Notes: generated by a model not told the origin, from the sequence alone. Shown: positions 18,494-27,659, numbered from the stretch's first letter. The stretch: DNA of 64,000 nt from Silicimonas sp. (GCA_022826385.1 JAJDUZ010000022.1:39331-103330), one strand, 5' to 3'. Made by a program: numbers and translations.

Positions 18494-18787
18494 TTAGCCG
18501 CGCAGCTTGTTGATGACAAAGCCCGCGATGACCTGAACAACCAGTCCACCCACGCCGCCACCGACAAGGTTTCCAGCCAGTGACGCAATGTCGAGGCCGC
18601 CTGCAGCCGCTGCGGCATCCGCCGCGCCTGACCCAAGGAGACCACCCAGCAGGCCACCGCCGCCGAGACCACCCACGCCACCGGCAAGAATGTTGCCCAG
18701 CGGGCCCAGATTGCTGCCCGAGACGGCCTTGCCGCCGCCCATGCCGCCCAACGCGCCGCCAACGACCTGTGCAAGTATTTGTTCCAT
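18494..18787 (-). CDS. Glycine-rich hydrophobic small protein (97 aa)
   Basis: A 97-residue protein made mostly of Gly, Ala, Leu and Val with repeated GG pairs (GGVGGLGGGGLLGG). It starts at ATG 18787, well placed after AAAGGAG. Its C-terminal segment VVQVIAGFVINKLRG is a plausible membrane helix. It has no similarity I recognise to a characterised family. The good ribosome site and isolated position, convergent with metR, support a real gene. The glycine content resembles small membrane-embedded or holin-like proteins, but that is only compositional. Confidence 0.65.
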   Translation of the reverse strand: MEQILAQVVGGALGGMGGGKAVSGSNLGPLGNILAGGVGGLGGGGLLGGLLGSGAADAAAAAGGLDIASLAGNLVGGGVGGLVVQVIAGFVINKLRG

Positions 18788-18919
18788 GCTACCCCACTCC
18801 TTTCAAATGTGTGGGCCCGGTCTGGCCGGGGGCCGCGCGTTTTCCTAGGGGGAAAAACCCGCGCTTCGGCTCACGGTTTGAGGTTGTGACGCCTGCAAAA
18901 CCGGCGTACATGCCGCGCC

Positions 18920-19705
18920 ATGCAAGGCAGCGCTAATCTGAATGTCATGGTCAAGGCCGCTCGCGCGGCGGGCCGAAGCCTCGTGAAGGACTTTCGCGAG
19001 GTGGAGAATCTGCAGGTCTCATCCAAGGGGGCCGGCGATTTCGTCAGCCGTGCCGATGTGGCCGCCGAAGAGATCGTTCGCGATATCCTGATGGAAGCGC
19101 GCCCGAACTATGGCTGGGTCGGTGAGGAAAGCGATGCGGTCGAGGGCAATGACCCGACCCGGCGCTGGATCGTCGATCCTTTGGACGGCACCACCAACTT
19201 CCTGCACGGGCTGCCGCATTGGGCCGTTTCCATTGCGCTTGAACACAAGGGCGAACTGGTCGCGGCGGTGATCTTCGATCCGGCCAAGGACGAGATGTTC
19301 GTGGCCGAGAAGGGGCAGGGCGCGTGGCTGAATTCATCGCGGCTTCGCGTCAGCGACCGCCGGCAGATGATCGAAAGCATTTTTGCGACCGGCCTGCCGT
19401 TCGCCGGTCGGGCCGATTTGCCCGAGGTGCTGCAGGATCTCGCACGTCTCTTGCCGACCTGTGCCGGTGTGCGCCGCTATGGGGCTGCGGCACTGGACCT
19501 CGCCTATGTGGCCGCCGGGCGGTACGAGGGCTATTGGGAACGCGGTCTGAACGAATGGGACATCGCCGCCGGCATTCTTCTGGTGCGGGAAGCCGGTGGG
19601 TTCGTCGAGGCGGTCGAGCCGCGGGCCGACGCGCTGACCAGCGGGTCCTTGATTGCCGGGAATAGCGCGATTTTCGAAACATTCTCTGGCCTGATCCGGG
19701 GGTAA
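18920..19705 (+). CDS. suhB: Inositol monophosphatase family protein (SuhB-like)
   Basis: A 261-residue Mg-dependent phosphatase. The family signatures are WVGEESD (metal-ligand Glu), WIVDPLDGTTNFLHG (metal-binding Asp residues) and, near the C-terminus, NEWDIAAGILLVREAGG. Length and motif spacing are typical of bacterial SuhB, which acts on inositol 1-phosphate and also takes part in rRNA transcription antitermination. The C-terminal region reads normally to the stop at 19705. HisN-type histidinol phosphatases share the fold, so the exact substrate remains open. Confidence 0.88.
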   Translation: MQGSANLNVMVKAARAAGRSLVKDFREVENLQVSSKGAGDFVSRADVAAEEIVRDILMEARPNYGWVGEESDAVEGNDPTRRWIVDPLDGTTNFLHGLPHWAVSIALEHKGELVAAVIFDPAKDEMFVAEKGQGAWLNSSRLRVSDRRQMIESIFATGLPFAGRADLPEVLQDLARLLPTCAGVRRYGAAALDLAYVAAGRYEGYWERGLNEWDIAAGILLVREAGGFVEAVEPRADALTSGSLIAGNSAIFETFSGLIRG

Positions 19706-19746
19706 TCTGCCCAGTTCTCGCCCCAATTGAGTGGTGAAAACGTGGC

Positions 19747-19887
19747 ATGACACGTTCTCGACTTCTCCTCCTCGTTGTTGCCGGTACGCTGGCGATCGCT
19801 GCCTTCTTGACCTTCTCGGGCCGTGAGGCAGCCGTGCTGACGCTTGAGAACGGGTTGGGGGAGGACGTGCGGACGTCCAGCCTCTAG
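19747..19887 (+). CDS. Possible small membrane or exported protein (46 aa)
   Basis: A 47-codon frame from ATG 19747 to TAG 19887. The N-terminus is positively charged followed by a clean hydrophobic helix (LLLLVVAGTLAIAAFLTF), then a short polar tail. It fills the gap between suhB and the convergent MFS gene and overlaps the MFS stop by 4 bp. No good ribosome-binding site is visible (GTGGTGAAAACG upstream), so it may be fortuitous. The hydrophobic profile is the main argument for it. Confidence 0.4.
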   Translation: MTRSRLLLLVVAGTLAIAAFLTFSGREAAVLTLENGLGEDVRTSSL

Positions 19888-21110
19888 GTGTCGTCGCGCA
19901 TCCGTGACTTTTTCAAAAGCCGACCGATCAGGAAGCTTGTGCGCGGGGCATAGACGTAGCGTGTGCGTGTCTCGGCCTCGCGTGTTCGCATCCTGAGAAG
20001 GCCGAACAGGATCAGCGCCAAGTGCGCGACCGACACAAAGGCGAACATCGCGGCCGGGCCAAACGCTTCGATCAGGATCGAGACAACCCACGGCGAGGCG
20101 ATCGCCCCCAAGGCAAACAGGAACATCAGCGCGGCCGAGAGCTCCACACGCTCGGAATCGCTGGCAAAGTCATGCGCGTGCGCAGCTGAGACCGAATAGA
20201 TCGGAAACGTCGCGATGCCGAAGAAGATGGCCGTCAGAAACGCGGCTGCCGTGCCTTGGCCCGAAAACGCCACCATGGTGGCGGACGAGATGACCGCAAG
20301 GACGGACAGGGCAATCAGAACCCAGCGGCGGTCATAGCGGTCAGCGGCCCAGCCCGCCGGGACTTGTGCGATCACGCCCCCAAGGACGAACGCGGCCAGA
20401 AACAGGGCGATTTCGTCGACCGAGAGCCCGATCTTGACGCCGTAAAGGGGGCCGACCATCCGGAACGCGGCTGCTGTGAGACCGGCCGAGACGACGCCGG
20501 CCGCGGCGAGCGGCGAGCGCCTCCATGCCAAGGCCGGTCGCAAGCGTGGGGCATCCGGGGTCTCGGGCTGCTGGACGCGCGTCAGCACCAGCGGGACCAG
20601 CGCGGCGCAGCAGATGATCGCCAGGATATTGTAGGACACGTAGTGCGCTGGCGTCAGGACCGAGATCATCAACTGCGCGCAAAGCGCGCCGCTGATATCG
20701 ATGACACGATAGACCCCCATGGCGCGGCCCCGGGTTTCGTTCGTGACCTTGGCCTGCAGCCAGCTTTCGATAACGGTATAGCTGCCGGCGATGCAAAGCC
20801 CGGTCAAAACGCGCATGGCCATCCAGGCATAGGCATCGATCAGCAGCATGTGGCTCAGGATGCCGATGGTCCCAAGCGCGGTGAACGCGGCGAAGGCCCG
20901 CGAATGCCCAACCGAGCCCATAAGGCGCGGCGCCCACCAGCACCCAAGGAAGAACCCGAGAAAATGGCTTGAGCCCAGAAGGCCGATCTCGGCCGTCGAG
21001 AACCCCAGTTCGACGCCGGATATAGCATCAAGCGGCGCAAGGCCGCCCGAGCCGAGTTGCAGCAGCAGGACCGACAGCAACAGGGCAGTGAAGGAGATGA
21101 TGAGACGCAT
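19884..21110 (-). CDS. Major facilitator superfamily transporter
   Basis: A 408-residue polytopic inner-membrane protein with about 12 hydrophobic segments in two halves. The MFS loop motif appears as GCWWAPRLMGSVGH in the first half and as GWAADRYDRRWVL after helix 8. The start is ATG 21110 (MRLIISFTALLLSVLL), which begins directly with helix 1; earlier in-frame codons give an implausible basic extension. It is similar in layout to YcaD-type exporters. The substrate is unknown. It is convergent with suhB. Confidence 0.85.
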   Translation of the reverse strand: MRLIISFTALLLSVLLLQLGSGGLAPLDAISGVELGFSTAEIGLLGSSHFLGFFLGCWWAPRLMGSVGHSRAFAAFTALGTIGILSHMLLIDAYAWMAMRVLTGLCIAGSYTVIESWLQAKVTNETRGRAMGVYRVIDISGALCAQLMISVLTPAHYVSYNILAIICCAALVPLVLTRVQQPETPDAPRLRPALAWRRSPLAAAGVVSAGLTAAAFRMVGPLYGVKIGLSVDEIALFLAAFVLGGVIAQVPAGWAADRYDRRWVLIALSVLAVISSATMVAFSGQGTAAAFLTAIFFGIATFPIYSVSAAHAHDFASDSERVELSAALMFLFALGAIASPWVVSILIEAFGPAAMFAFVSVAHLALILFGLLRMRTREAETRTRYVYAPRTSFLIGRLLKKSRMRDDT

Positions 21111-21317
21111 GTCCGCCGCTTGGTTTCTTCGCTCCCTTTGTAGGCCAAGCGAGATGGTCTGCCGTGTCTGGCAGCGACATGTTCGCGGCGAATTTGGAAA
21201 TTCGAACACGGTCCCAGGCCGTTGGCGCCGCGCTGATCACGGCGTTATGTGCCGCTTTTCGACACTTTGCTGGACGAAGGCCGGGGCGCTTTCGGGGTTT
21301 GTCGCCGAGACGGCGCC

Positions 21318-22031
21318 TCAGCGCTTCTCGATCTGTTTTGGGGTGTCGGCAACGGTGCTGATCAGGTCGGTGGTGTCCCCAAGGCTGGGAAGAGCAACCC
21401 AAAGCTGGTCGATGCCTTTTTCAAGTTCACCCAACTGCTGCGCATAGTCGCCCGAAATCTTGTGTGACCGCAGCTTTCGTACACGCCGCAGCGTGGCCGC
21501 AAGAATCGTGCGCATCTCCATCGAGCAGGAAATGGCGTAATGTCGTACGGCAAGTTCCAGCTTCATGCGGCGATCCCGTTCGTCGTGAAGGGCCAGGTTC
21601 ATGATCCGACGCTCCAACGCGGTTGCGACCGACTTCTGTAGCATTTCAACCGATAGGCCGGATTTCGTGAGATAGTCCGAGCATCCGCGCCGCATGGCTT
21701 CAACCGCAATATCAAGCCGACCTTCACCAGCAATCATGATGGACACGGCGGATTGCGTGGTGTCGCTGGTCAGGACGTTCACGGCATCCAGTCCATCTTC
21801 ACCGGCAAGGAGGTAGTCGATGAACACCAGATCAAAAGACGCGGTCTCAAGCGCGTTCTGAAATTCCTGGACCGAGGCCGCTTCGGTTGACTTGAAATCG
21901 AGACCCGCATCACCGCAAAGGCGCAGCAGACGTTTCCGGTCGACTTCGTTGTCATCGAGAATCAGGATGTTCATCTGGCGGGGCGGTTCGCTGTAAAGCT
22001 GGGGGGCAACGTCTTGGGCTTGATTGAGCAT
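21318..22031 (-). CDS. Response regulator (REC domain) with helical C-terminal region
   Basis: A 237-residue protein. The receiver domain spans about residues 20-140: acidic pocket LILDDNE (Asp26, Asp27), phosphoacceptor Asp72 in LVFIDYLLAGEDG, and a conserved Lys in DYLTKSG. The remaining ~95 residues are predicted helical and carry no recognised DNA-binding or enzymatic output domain. ATG 22031 follows CGGAG by 8 nt. It is divergent from a histidine kinase gene 166 bp away, so the two probably form a pair. The output could be protein-protein interaction rather than DNA binding. Confidence 0.82.
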   Translation of the reverse strand: MLNQAQDVAPQLYSEPPRQMNILILDDNEVDRKRLLRLCGDAGLDFKSTEAASVQEFQNALETASFDLVFIDYLLAGEDGLDAVNVLTSDTTQSAVSIMIAGEGRLDIAVEAMRRGCSDYLTKSGLSVEMLQKSVATALERRIMNLALHDERDRRMKLELAVRHYAISCSMEMRTILAATLRRVRKLRSHKISGDYAQQLGELEKGIDQLWVALPSLGDTTDLISTVADTPKQIEKR

Positions 22032-22197
22032 TAACAGGCTCCGTTTACGGTTCACGCGGTTAGACGCGACGGGTCTAGCGTTCGAAGTTTTCCCGATGAT
22101 TAACGCGAGGCCGCAATTTGCTGTCGGCGCTCATTCACAATTCTTCAATGACCCGCGTCTAAGCATCGGGGAATAACGAAACAAGAAATTACGGGCC

Positions 22198-22920
22198 ATG
22201 AACGCCGATCTCAGCTTTGACCCCTCGATTCCGGTCGCCGAAGCAGATTCCGAAACCGATGAACTGGTGTATCGCATCAGTCACGACCTTCGGGCCTCGG
22301 TGCGTGCCTTGCAGGAATTGCCCACTTGGATTGTCGAAGACATCGACAATGCAGCCATTCATCTGCCTCCGCCGACGGCCCGGCATCTTGACCTGATTTC
22401 TTCCCACGCTTGCCGTCTTGATCTGATGCTGACCGGGCTGCTGGAGTATTCGCGGATCGGGCGGATGCAACGCATCTCGTCAATTCGGCCCGCCGCTGTG
22501 TTCGACGAGGTTCTCGATGACGTTGGCCTGTCAGAGACTGTTCAACTCAGCGTCAACCTCGACAACGGCAGTATGCAGATGGGCGATGCCGACCTGGCGC
22601 GCGTGTTTTCGATCCTGTTGACCAATGCCGCGCGGTTTCATCCGGAAAATGCGCCACGGATTGAGGTCGCGGGCGGGCCGATCAATGATCGGGAATGGAA
22701 AATCGAGGTGTCCGACAACGGCGCTGGCATTCCAAAAGACAAGCGCGACTTCGTGATGCGGCCGATGACCAAGCTGGTGTCGCGCGACATCGATCCGGGC
22801 GCGGGCATGGGGCTGGCGATCTTGCGGAAAATCGCCTGGGTCTATCGGGGTGAAGTGACCATCGATACGCCGAAATCCGGCAAGGGCACGCGCGTTTCGG
22901 TGCGGCTGGCCGTGAATTAA
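22198..22920 (+). CDS. Sensorless histidine kinase
   Basis: A 240-residue kinase with no transmembrane or PAS sensor part. The H-box RISHDLRASVRAL places the phosphorylated His at residue 29. An HATPase_c domain follows, with N-box VFSILLTNAARFHP, G1 DNGAGIP and G2 GAGMGLAI. The H-box type resembles that of bacteriophytochrome-like kinases. It may be cytoplasmic and obtain its signal from a partner, most simply the divergent response regulator or an upstream sensor elsewhere. ATG 22198 is the only sensible start. Confidence 0.85.
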   Translation: MNADLSFDPSIPVAEADSETDELVYRISHDLRASVRALQELPTWIVEDIDNAAIHLPPPTARHLDLISSHACRLDLMLTGLLEYSRIGRMQRISSIRPAAVFDEVLDDVGLSETVQLSVNLDNGSMQMGDADLARVFSILLTNAARFHPENAPRIEVAGGPINDREWKIEVSDNGAGIPKDKRDFVMRPMTKLVSRDIDPGAGMGLAILRKIAWVYRGEVTIDTPKSGKGTRVSVRLAVN

Positions 22921-22971
22921 GATAAGCCGAGCGGGCCTGTTTGTCGTCTCGCGTTGGCGGCACGTTGCGTG

Positions 22972-24663
22972 TCAGGCAATCCACTCGCTGACGGGTGCCG
23001 TTGCCTCCTGCAGGGGCTGGCTGATCACGTCAATCAGGGTGGGGCCAGCCGCTGACAGCGCTTGTTTCAGCGCTGGTTCAAGTTGCTCGGGCGTTTCAAC
23101 CTTCCAGGATGGCACGCCAAACGCGCTGGCCACTGCGGCATGGTCGGTGCGGTTGAAATCGACCGAGTAATAACGCTCGTCAAACTTGGTTTTCTGACCC
23201 GCCTTGATCCAGCCATAGACCGCGTTCGAGAACACGATGAAGGTGATTGGCAGGGATTTCCGAACGGCGGTTTCAAGCTCGCCGCAGGTGAAACCGAAAC
23301 TGCCATCGCCCATCAGGGCGACAACCTTGTGCCCAGGACGTCCGATCGCGGCCCCCATGGCCGCCGACATCGCATAGCCAAGCGCCCCATGTGCGCGGTT
23401 TGAAAAGAGCCAGCGCCCCGGCCGCCGAAGCTCGTAATAGGCCGAGATATAGGGGCAGGGCGTGCCGGGGTCGCCGACGACGATGGCGTCGTCGTCAAGA
23501 AAGCGGCGCAAGTTGGCGATGGTGTGTTCCGGGCGGATCGGTGCGTCGGCGCTTGCCGCGCGCTGGTTGAAGACCTGCCATTTCCGGGCCTTGGCGGGGG
23601 CGACACGCGCCGCGCCGCCGAAACCGGGTATATCGTCGCGTTGCGCAAGGGCGGCATTCAGTGCGTCAAGCGCAAGGCGGGCGTCCGAGACCAAGGCGAC
23701 CTCGGTCGGATAGGATGCACCGATCACGTCCGGGTCACTGTCGATGTGGAGGATGCGCGTGCCTTTGGCGGGATAGCGCCAAAGCTCGGTCGTGACTGAC
23801 CCGGCCCGGCACCCGATGAACAAAACAAGGTCTGCCGCTTCGACCACGGCCCGCGTTTCGGGCACGCCGCCATTCGAGCCGACGACGCCAAGGCAATTGG
23901 GATGCGTCTCGGCCAGCGAGCCCTGACCGGAAATCGTCGTGGCAACCGCAATATCAAGCGTTTCGACGAAGCTTTGGAAGGCCGCCTCGCCGCCCGCCAG
24001 CACGATGCCCCCGCCGCAGATGACCAGCGGGTTGCTGGCGCTGAGAAGCGCGTCCAGCAAGGCCTCGACCGCCGCGGGGTCCGCGCCGGCAGGATGCGCC
24101 GGGTACGTGGTATGCGCCGGGTCGTGCCAGAGGTCGTCGCTGTTGGCCTCGCCGCGCTGGACGTCGATCGGAAAGCCAAGATGGGTGGTGCCAGGGCGCC
24201 CCGTTGTCATCGTTCGAAAGGCCGCGCGCACCGCTTTCGGCACTTGATCGGCATGCTGGATGACCTGCGTCGACTTGGTCAACGGTGCCATCAGCGCGGC
24301 CTGATCTAACTCGGTCAGCGGGTAGTGTCCGCGCGAACGGGTGCCGACATCGGAAGTGATCGCAAGGATCGGGACCGAGCTTTCCCCGGCCTCGACGAGA
24401 CCGGGCAGGATATAGGTGGCGCCCCCGCCCGACGGGCCTTCGCAGATGCCGGGCTTGCCGGTAACGCGGGCATAGCCATCGGCCATATAGGCCGCTGAAC
24501 GTTCGTCTCGGGTGAGAATATGTTCGATCCCGTGATCGAGCCGATAGAGCGCGTCATAGAAGGGCAGCGTCGTGTCACCGCAAAGGCCGAAGATATGGCG
24601 CGTCTCGTAAGCGTCGAGCATTCGCACCATCGCCTCGGCGCCGGTCATCGTGTTTTGTGTCAT
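22972..24663 (-). CDS. Thiamine-pyrophosphate enzyme, acetolactate-synthase large-subunit-like
   Basis: A 563-residue three-domain TPP enzyme of the IlvB superfamily. The TPP-activating Glu lies in RDERSAAYMADGYAR; the central domain has GGGIVLAGGE; the pyrophosphate/Mg motif is MGDGSFGFTCGELETA running to VFSNAVYGW. No regulatory small subunit (IlvN) is adjacent, so it is probably not the biosynthetic acetolactate synthase; a decarboxylase or carboligase of unknown substrate is more likely. It stands alone between the histidine kinase gene (convergent) and cobS (tandem, 147 bp away). Confidence 0.85.
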   Translation of the reverse strand: MTQNTMTGAEAMVRMLDAYETRHIFGLCGDTTLPFYDALYRLDHGIEHILTRDERSAAYMADGYARVTGKPGICEGPSGGGATYILPGLVEAGESSVPILAITSDVGTRSRGHYPLTELDQAALMAPLTKSTQVIQHADQVPKAVRAAFRTMTTGRPGTTHLGFPIDVQRGEANSDDLWHDPAHTTYPAHPAGADPAAVEALLDALLSASNPLVICGGGIVLAGGEAAFQSFVETLDIAVATTISGQGSLAETHPNCLGVVGSNGGVPETRAVVEAADLVLFIGCRAGSVTTELWRYPAKGTRILHIDSDPDVIGASYPTEVALVSDARLALDALNAALAQRDDIPGFGGAARVAPAKARKWQVFNQRAASADAPIRPEHTIANLRRFLDDDAIVVGDPGTPCPYISAYYELRRPGRWLFSNRAHGALGYAMSAAMGAAIGRPGHKVVALMGDGSFGFTCGELETAVRKSLPITFIVFSNAVYGWIKAGQKTKFDERYYSVDFNRTDHAAVASAFGVPSWKVETPEQLEPALKQALSAAGPTLIDVISQPLQEATAPVSEWIA

Positions 24664-24722
24664 GCGCCCATGTGAGCCGGGTTTTGCCGGCAGCGCAAGC
24701 GGTGGCGTGATCTGATTGCGCG

Positions 24723-24808
24723 CCTGCGGCGCAGGTTTTCGGTTTTGGTTTGGGGCTCTGCCCCGTCACCTTCGGTGACCCCTCGGGATATTTTCGAACA
24801 GGCGAATG
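24723..24808. repeat. GC-hairpin repeat with GGGATATTTTCG tail, copy 1
   Basis: Three short hairpins in series: CCTGCG/CGCAGG (24723-24735), GGGGC-TCT-GCCCC (24752-24764) and GTCACC-TTC-GGTGAC (24765-24779). CCCTCGGGATATTTTCGAAC and GCGAATGG follow. A related arrangement occurs at 28631-28680. It sits between the TPP-enzyme gene and cobS. Confidence 0.65.
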
Positions 24809-24810
24809 GG

Positions 24811-25536
24811 TCAGGCGAGTGCGGCGAGTGTCAGCCAGCCCGTGCATTCCGTAAGTTTCTGGGTGGCCCCAAGGACATCGCCGGTCTGGCCGCCGATCTG
24901 GCGCTTGGCGAAGGCCGTCAGGGCAAGGGCGGCGATCAGCATGATCGCTCCGGCGATCAGCGTGCCGGTGAAGATGAGAAGGAGGAGCGTCAGGGCGAAG
25001 GCGATCAGCGTGACACCGTCAAGCGCGGTTTCCGCGCCGTGGCCAAGCCCGCTGGTGCGCGCCGGTTGAAGGAGGGTCATGGGCAGAAGCATGGCTGTCC
25101 GGCTGGCAGCGGCGATGGCCAGAAGGCCAAGGACCGTGCCACTTGCTGCAATGGCGCTTGCCGTCAGGCCAAGGGTGAAGATCAGGGCCAGAACCCCATA
25201 GCTGCCGATCCGGCTGTCGCGCATGATCTCAAGCTTGCGGTCTCGGGTCGCACCACCTCCGAACCCGTCGGCCGTGTCGGCCAGCCCGTCCTCGTGAAGC
25301 CCGCCGGTCACGAGGCTTGCTGTCGCAAGTGCCAGCAATGCAGCGGCCAAGGGCGGCAGGCCAAGGGCCTGCGCGATGCCGAAGCCGATCGCCATAGACG
25401 CGCCCACCAGAAGGCCAACGACCGGGAAGGCCCAAACCGTGCGGGCAAGGGGCGGGGCGTCTCCGTCAATGCGGCCCGCCGGCAGGCGGGTCAGCATCAT
25501 GCAGGCCAGCTGCAGCTCTTCGAGCCGTCGTGTCAC
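24811..25536 (-). CDS. cobS: Adenosylcobinamide-GDP ribazoletransferase (cobalamin synthase)
   Basis: A 241-residue polytopic membrane enzyme (also called CobV) that joins adenosylcobinamide-GDP and alpha-ribazole to give the last form of B12. The family motifs are LTRLPAG near the N-terminus, the acidic GGLHEDGLADTADGFGGG (metal-binding) and KLEIMRDSRIGSYG. The GTG at 25536 overlaps the cobT stop as GTGA, so translation is coupled. I use the Salmonella symbol; the CobS subunit of cobaltochelatase is a different protein. Confidence 0.93.
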   Translation of the reverse strand: MTRRLEELQLACMMLTRLPAGRIDGDAPPLARTVWAFPVVGLLVGASMAIGFGIAQALGLPPLAAALLALATASLVTGGLHEDGLADTADGFGGGATRDRKLEIMRDSRIGSYGVLALIFTLGLTASAIAASGTVLGLLAIAAASRTAMLLPMTLLQPARTSGLGHGAETALDGVTLIAFALTLLLLIFTGTLIAGAIMLIAALALTAFAKRQIGGQTGDVLGATQKLTECTGWLTLAALA

Positions 25537-26543
25537 CCGTCTGCGACCCCGGCTTCTGCGAAGGTTGCCATGCCGTTGTGACAGGCCAGCGCGCTTCTGA
25601 CGATGCCGAGGGCCAGAGCAGCCCCGGTGCCTTCGCCAAGTCGCATTGCGAAATCGAGCACCGGCTGCTTGTCCATGGCAAGGGTCAGGCGCGCGTGGCC
25701 AGGTTCTGCGCTGGCATGTCCGACCAGGCAGTGATCGAGAAGCGATGGGCTGGTGGCGACCAAAGGGGCGACGGCGGCGGTGCAGATATAGCCGTCGAGC
25801 AGGACCGGGATGCTGGCCGCACGCGCGGCAAGGACGGCCCCGCAGATCGCGGCTTGTTCGCGACCGCCAAGTGCCGCGAGCACGTGCAGTGGATCGTCGG
25901 TGCCGTGGCGCGCGATGCCTTCGCCGATGACTTGGGCTTTCAGAGCCATGCCGTCCGCATCCGAGCCGGTTCCGGCGCCGACCCAGTCCCTTGGCTCCCC
26001 GCCGAAGCTGGCACAGGCGAGCGCGGCGGCGATGGTGGAATTGCCGATCCCCATTTCCCCAAGCAGCAGGATATCGGCGTCGGTGTCGACGGCTGCGGCA
26101 CCTGTGTTGAAGGCGGCGCAGGTTTCGGCCTCGGTCATGGCGGGGGCCTTGGTGAAGTCCTGCGTCGGCGTGTCGAGATCCAGCGGCACCACGGTCAGGT
26201 CTGCACCATTCGCGCGACACAGCTGGTTGATCGCGGCGCCACCTGCCTCGAAGTTCAGGACCATCTGGTGGGTCACCGCCTGCGGGAACGGGTTGACGCC
26301 CCGGTCGCAAATGCCGTGATTGCCCGCGAAGACAAGCGCTTGCGCGGTGTCGATCTTGGGCCGGTCGGTCTTCTGCCAGCTGGTCATGAAGACGGCGATC
26401 TCTTCGAGCTTGCCGAGCGACCCGGGCGGTTTGGTCAACTGGTTCTGGCGCGCACGGGCCGCTTCGGCCGCGTCGCCGTCAGGTTTCGGCAGCGTCGCCA
26501 CCATGTCCTTGATCTGGGAGAGCGTGGTGATCTCAAGAGCCAT
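25533..26543 (-). CDS. cobT: Nicotinate-nucleotide--dimethylbenzimidazole phosphoribosyltransferase
   Basis: A 336-residue enzyme (CobU in Pseudomonas naming) that makes alpha-ribazole phosphate from DMB and NaMN. Characteristic segments are LTKPPGSLGKLEEIA, VFAGNHGICDRGV, LLGEMGIGNSTIAAAL and, near the C-terminus, MRLGEGTGAALAL, where the Glu acts as catalytic base. It overlaps cobU at its 5' end by 11 bp and cobS at its 3' end by 4 bp, forming a compact leftward operon cobU-cobT-cobS for lower-ligand attachment. No bluB for DMB synthesis is nearby. Confidence 0.95.
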   Translation of the reverse strand: MALEITTLSQIKDMVATLPKPDGDAAEAARARQNQLTKPPGSLGKLEEIAVFMTSWQKTDRPKIDTAQALVFAGNHGICDRGVNPFPQAVTHQMVLNFEAGGAAINQLCRANGADLTVVPLDLDTPTQDFTKAPAMTEAETCAAFNTGAAAVDTDADILLLGEMGIGNSTIAAALACASFGGEPRDWVGAGTGSDADGMALKAQVIGEGIARHGTDDPLHVLAALGGREQAAICGAVLAARAASIPVLLDGYICTAAVAPLVATSPSLLDHCLVGHASAEPGHARLTLAMDKQPVLDFAMRLGEGTGAALALGIVRSALACHNGMATFAEAGVADG

Positions 26544-27051
26544 TCGGTTTCACTTTCATCGGGTAGCCAGCGACCGCGAGATAGACCTCGTCGACGGCGG
26601 CAGCAAGACGTTGATTGAGCGCACCCTGCGCATCGCGGAAAGCGCGGGCCAGCGCGTTTTCAGGAACGATTCCCAAGCCGACTTCATTGGTGACGAAGAT
26701 TGTCGGGCTGTGCTGGGTGGCAAGCGCTTCGGCCAACGCGACTGCTGCCTGCTGCCAGTCCATTTCGTGGTGCATCAGGTTCGAGAGCCAAAGCGTCAGG
26801 CAATCGACAAGTCGCGGCCCCTGACCGTCGCTCTTCTGCAGCGCGGTGACAAGATCAAGCGGCGCCTGCACGGTTGTCCATTCCGGGCCGCGGCGGGCCT
26901 GATGGGCGGCAATGCGGGCCTCCATCTCGGCGTCGAAGGGTTGGCCGGTCGCGATATAGATCGGCGCGTCGCCCAAATCGAGCGCCCAGCCTTCCGCGAT
27001 CCGGCTTTTGCCGGAACGCGCGCCTCCGGTTATGAGTATCGACTTCGCCAT
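26533..27051 (-). CDS. cobU: Bifunctional adenosylcobinamide kinase / guanylyltransferase
   Basis: A 172-residue enzyme (CobP in Pseudomonas naming) that phosphorylates adenosylcobinamide and then adds GMP. Walker A is GGARSGKS (9-16), and the segments IYIATGQPFDAEM, VDCLTLWLSNLM and FVTNEVGLGIVPEN are diagnostic, the last including the guanylylation region. ATG 27051 follows CGAGG. It is the first gene of the leftward cobU-cobT-cobS operon and is divergent from the phosphatase gene 50 bp away, so the small gap must hold both promoters. Confidence 0.94.
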   Translation of the reverse strand: MAKSILITGGARSGKSRIAEGWALDLGDAPIYIATGQPFDAEMEARIAAHQARRGPEWTTVQAPLDLVTALQKSDGQGPRLVDCLTLWLSNLMHHEMDWQQAAVALAEALATQHSPTIFVTNEVGLGIVPENALARAFRDAQGALNQRLAAAVDEVYLAVAGYPMKVKPNGS

Positions 27052-27101
27052 GGCCTCGTGACAAATCAGATCATGGATGGATTGAAAAGCGGGACAATGA
27101 C

Positions 27102-27659
27102 GTGAAGCGCGGCGAGTTGATCGTGATCCGGCACGGGAAGACGGTAAGTCCCGAAACGTTGAACGGGCGGAACGACGTGGCACTGGCGCAGCAGCCTGAA
27201 CCGGTTTCGCTGAAGATCGGGGCGTTATGGGTCAGCCCGGCGATCCGGGCGCGCGAGACTGCGGCGGGGCTTTTTCCCGATCACAAGCAGAAGATCGATG
27301 CGCGGCTCTGGGAGCAGGATTTCGGCGTGATGGACGGGATGGCCTTCGCGGATTTGCCGGATATCGGCGTGCTGTCGAAACCGGAATTGGCGGATCTGAA
27401 GGCGGAGGGTGGCGAGAGCTTCCATGATATGGCGGCACGCGCCGAACCGGCCTTGCGCGAGGCGGCGGCTTTGGCGTTGGACAGCGATGCGCCGGTTGCC
27501 GTGGTGGCCCATGCGGGCATCGTGCGCGTGGCGCTTGCGATGGCGATGGAGGCGGCGCCTGCCGCCTTGGCGTATCAGATTGCTTACGAGGGGGCGACGC
27601 GGCTCAGTTGTTTTGAAGGCGGGTTTGCCGTCACCGCGGTCAACGAGCGTCTGTCATGA
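27102..27659 (+). CDS. Histidine phosphatase family protein, probable alpha-ribazole phosphatase
   Basis: A 185-residue phosphoglycerate-mutase-like phosphatase. The catalytic motif is VIRHGKT with the phosphoaccepting His; an Arg follows in PAIRARET; the acid lies in WEQDFGVMDGM and the second His in VAHAGIVRVAL. Its position between cobU and cbiB, with a 4-bp ATGA overlap into cbiB, makes it a strong candidate for CobC-type dephosphorylation of alpha-ribazole phosphate or of the cobalamin phosphate. The GTG at 27102 is the start that gives the RHG motif its usual depth. Confidence 0.82.
   Translation: MKRGELIVIRHGKTVSPETLNGRNDVALAQQPEPVSLKIGALWVSPAIRARETAAGLFPDHKQKIDARLWEQDFGVMDGMAFADLPDIGVLSKPELADLKAEGGESFHDMAARAEPALREAAALALDSDAPVAVVAHAGIVRVALAMAMEAAPAALAYQIAYEGATRLSCFEGGFAVTAVNERLS

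Noticed and set aside
24723..24779. CRISPR array or tRNA genes at hairpin-rich gaps
   Set aside because: The repeats are single hairpins without regular spacers, and no cloverleaf or CCA-proximal pattern could be made out anywhere in the window.
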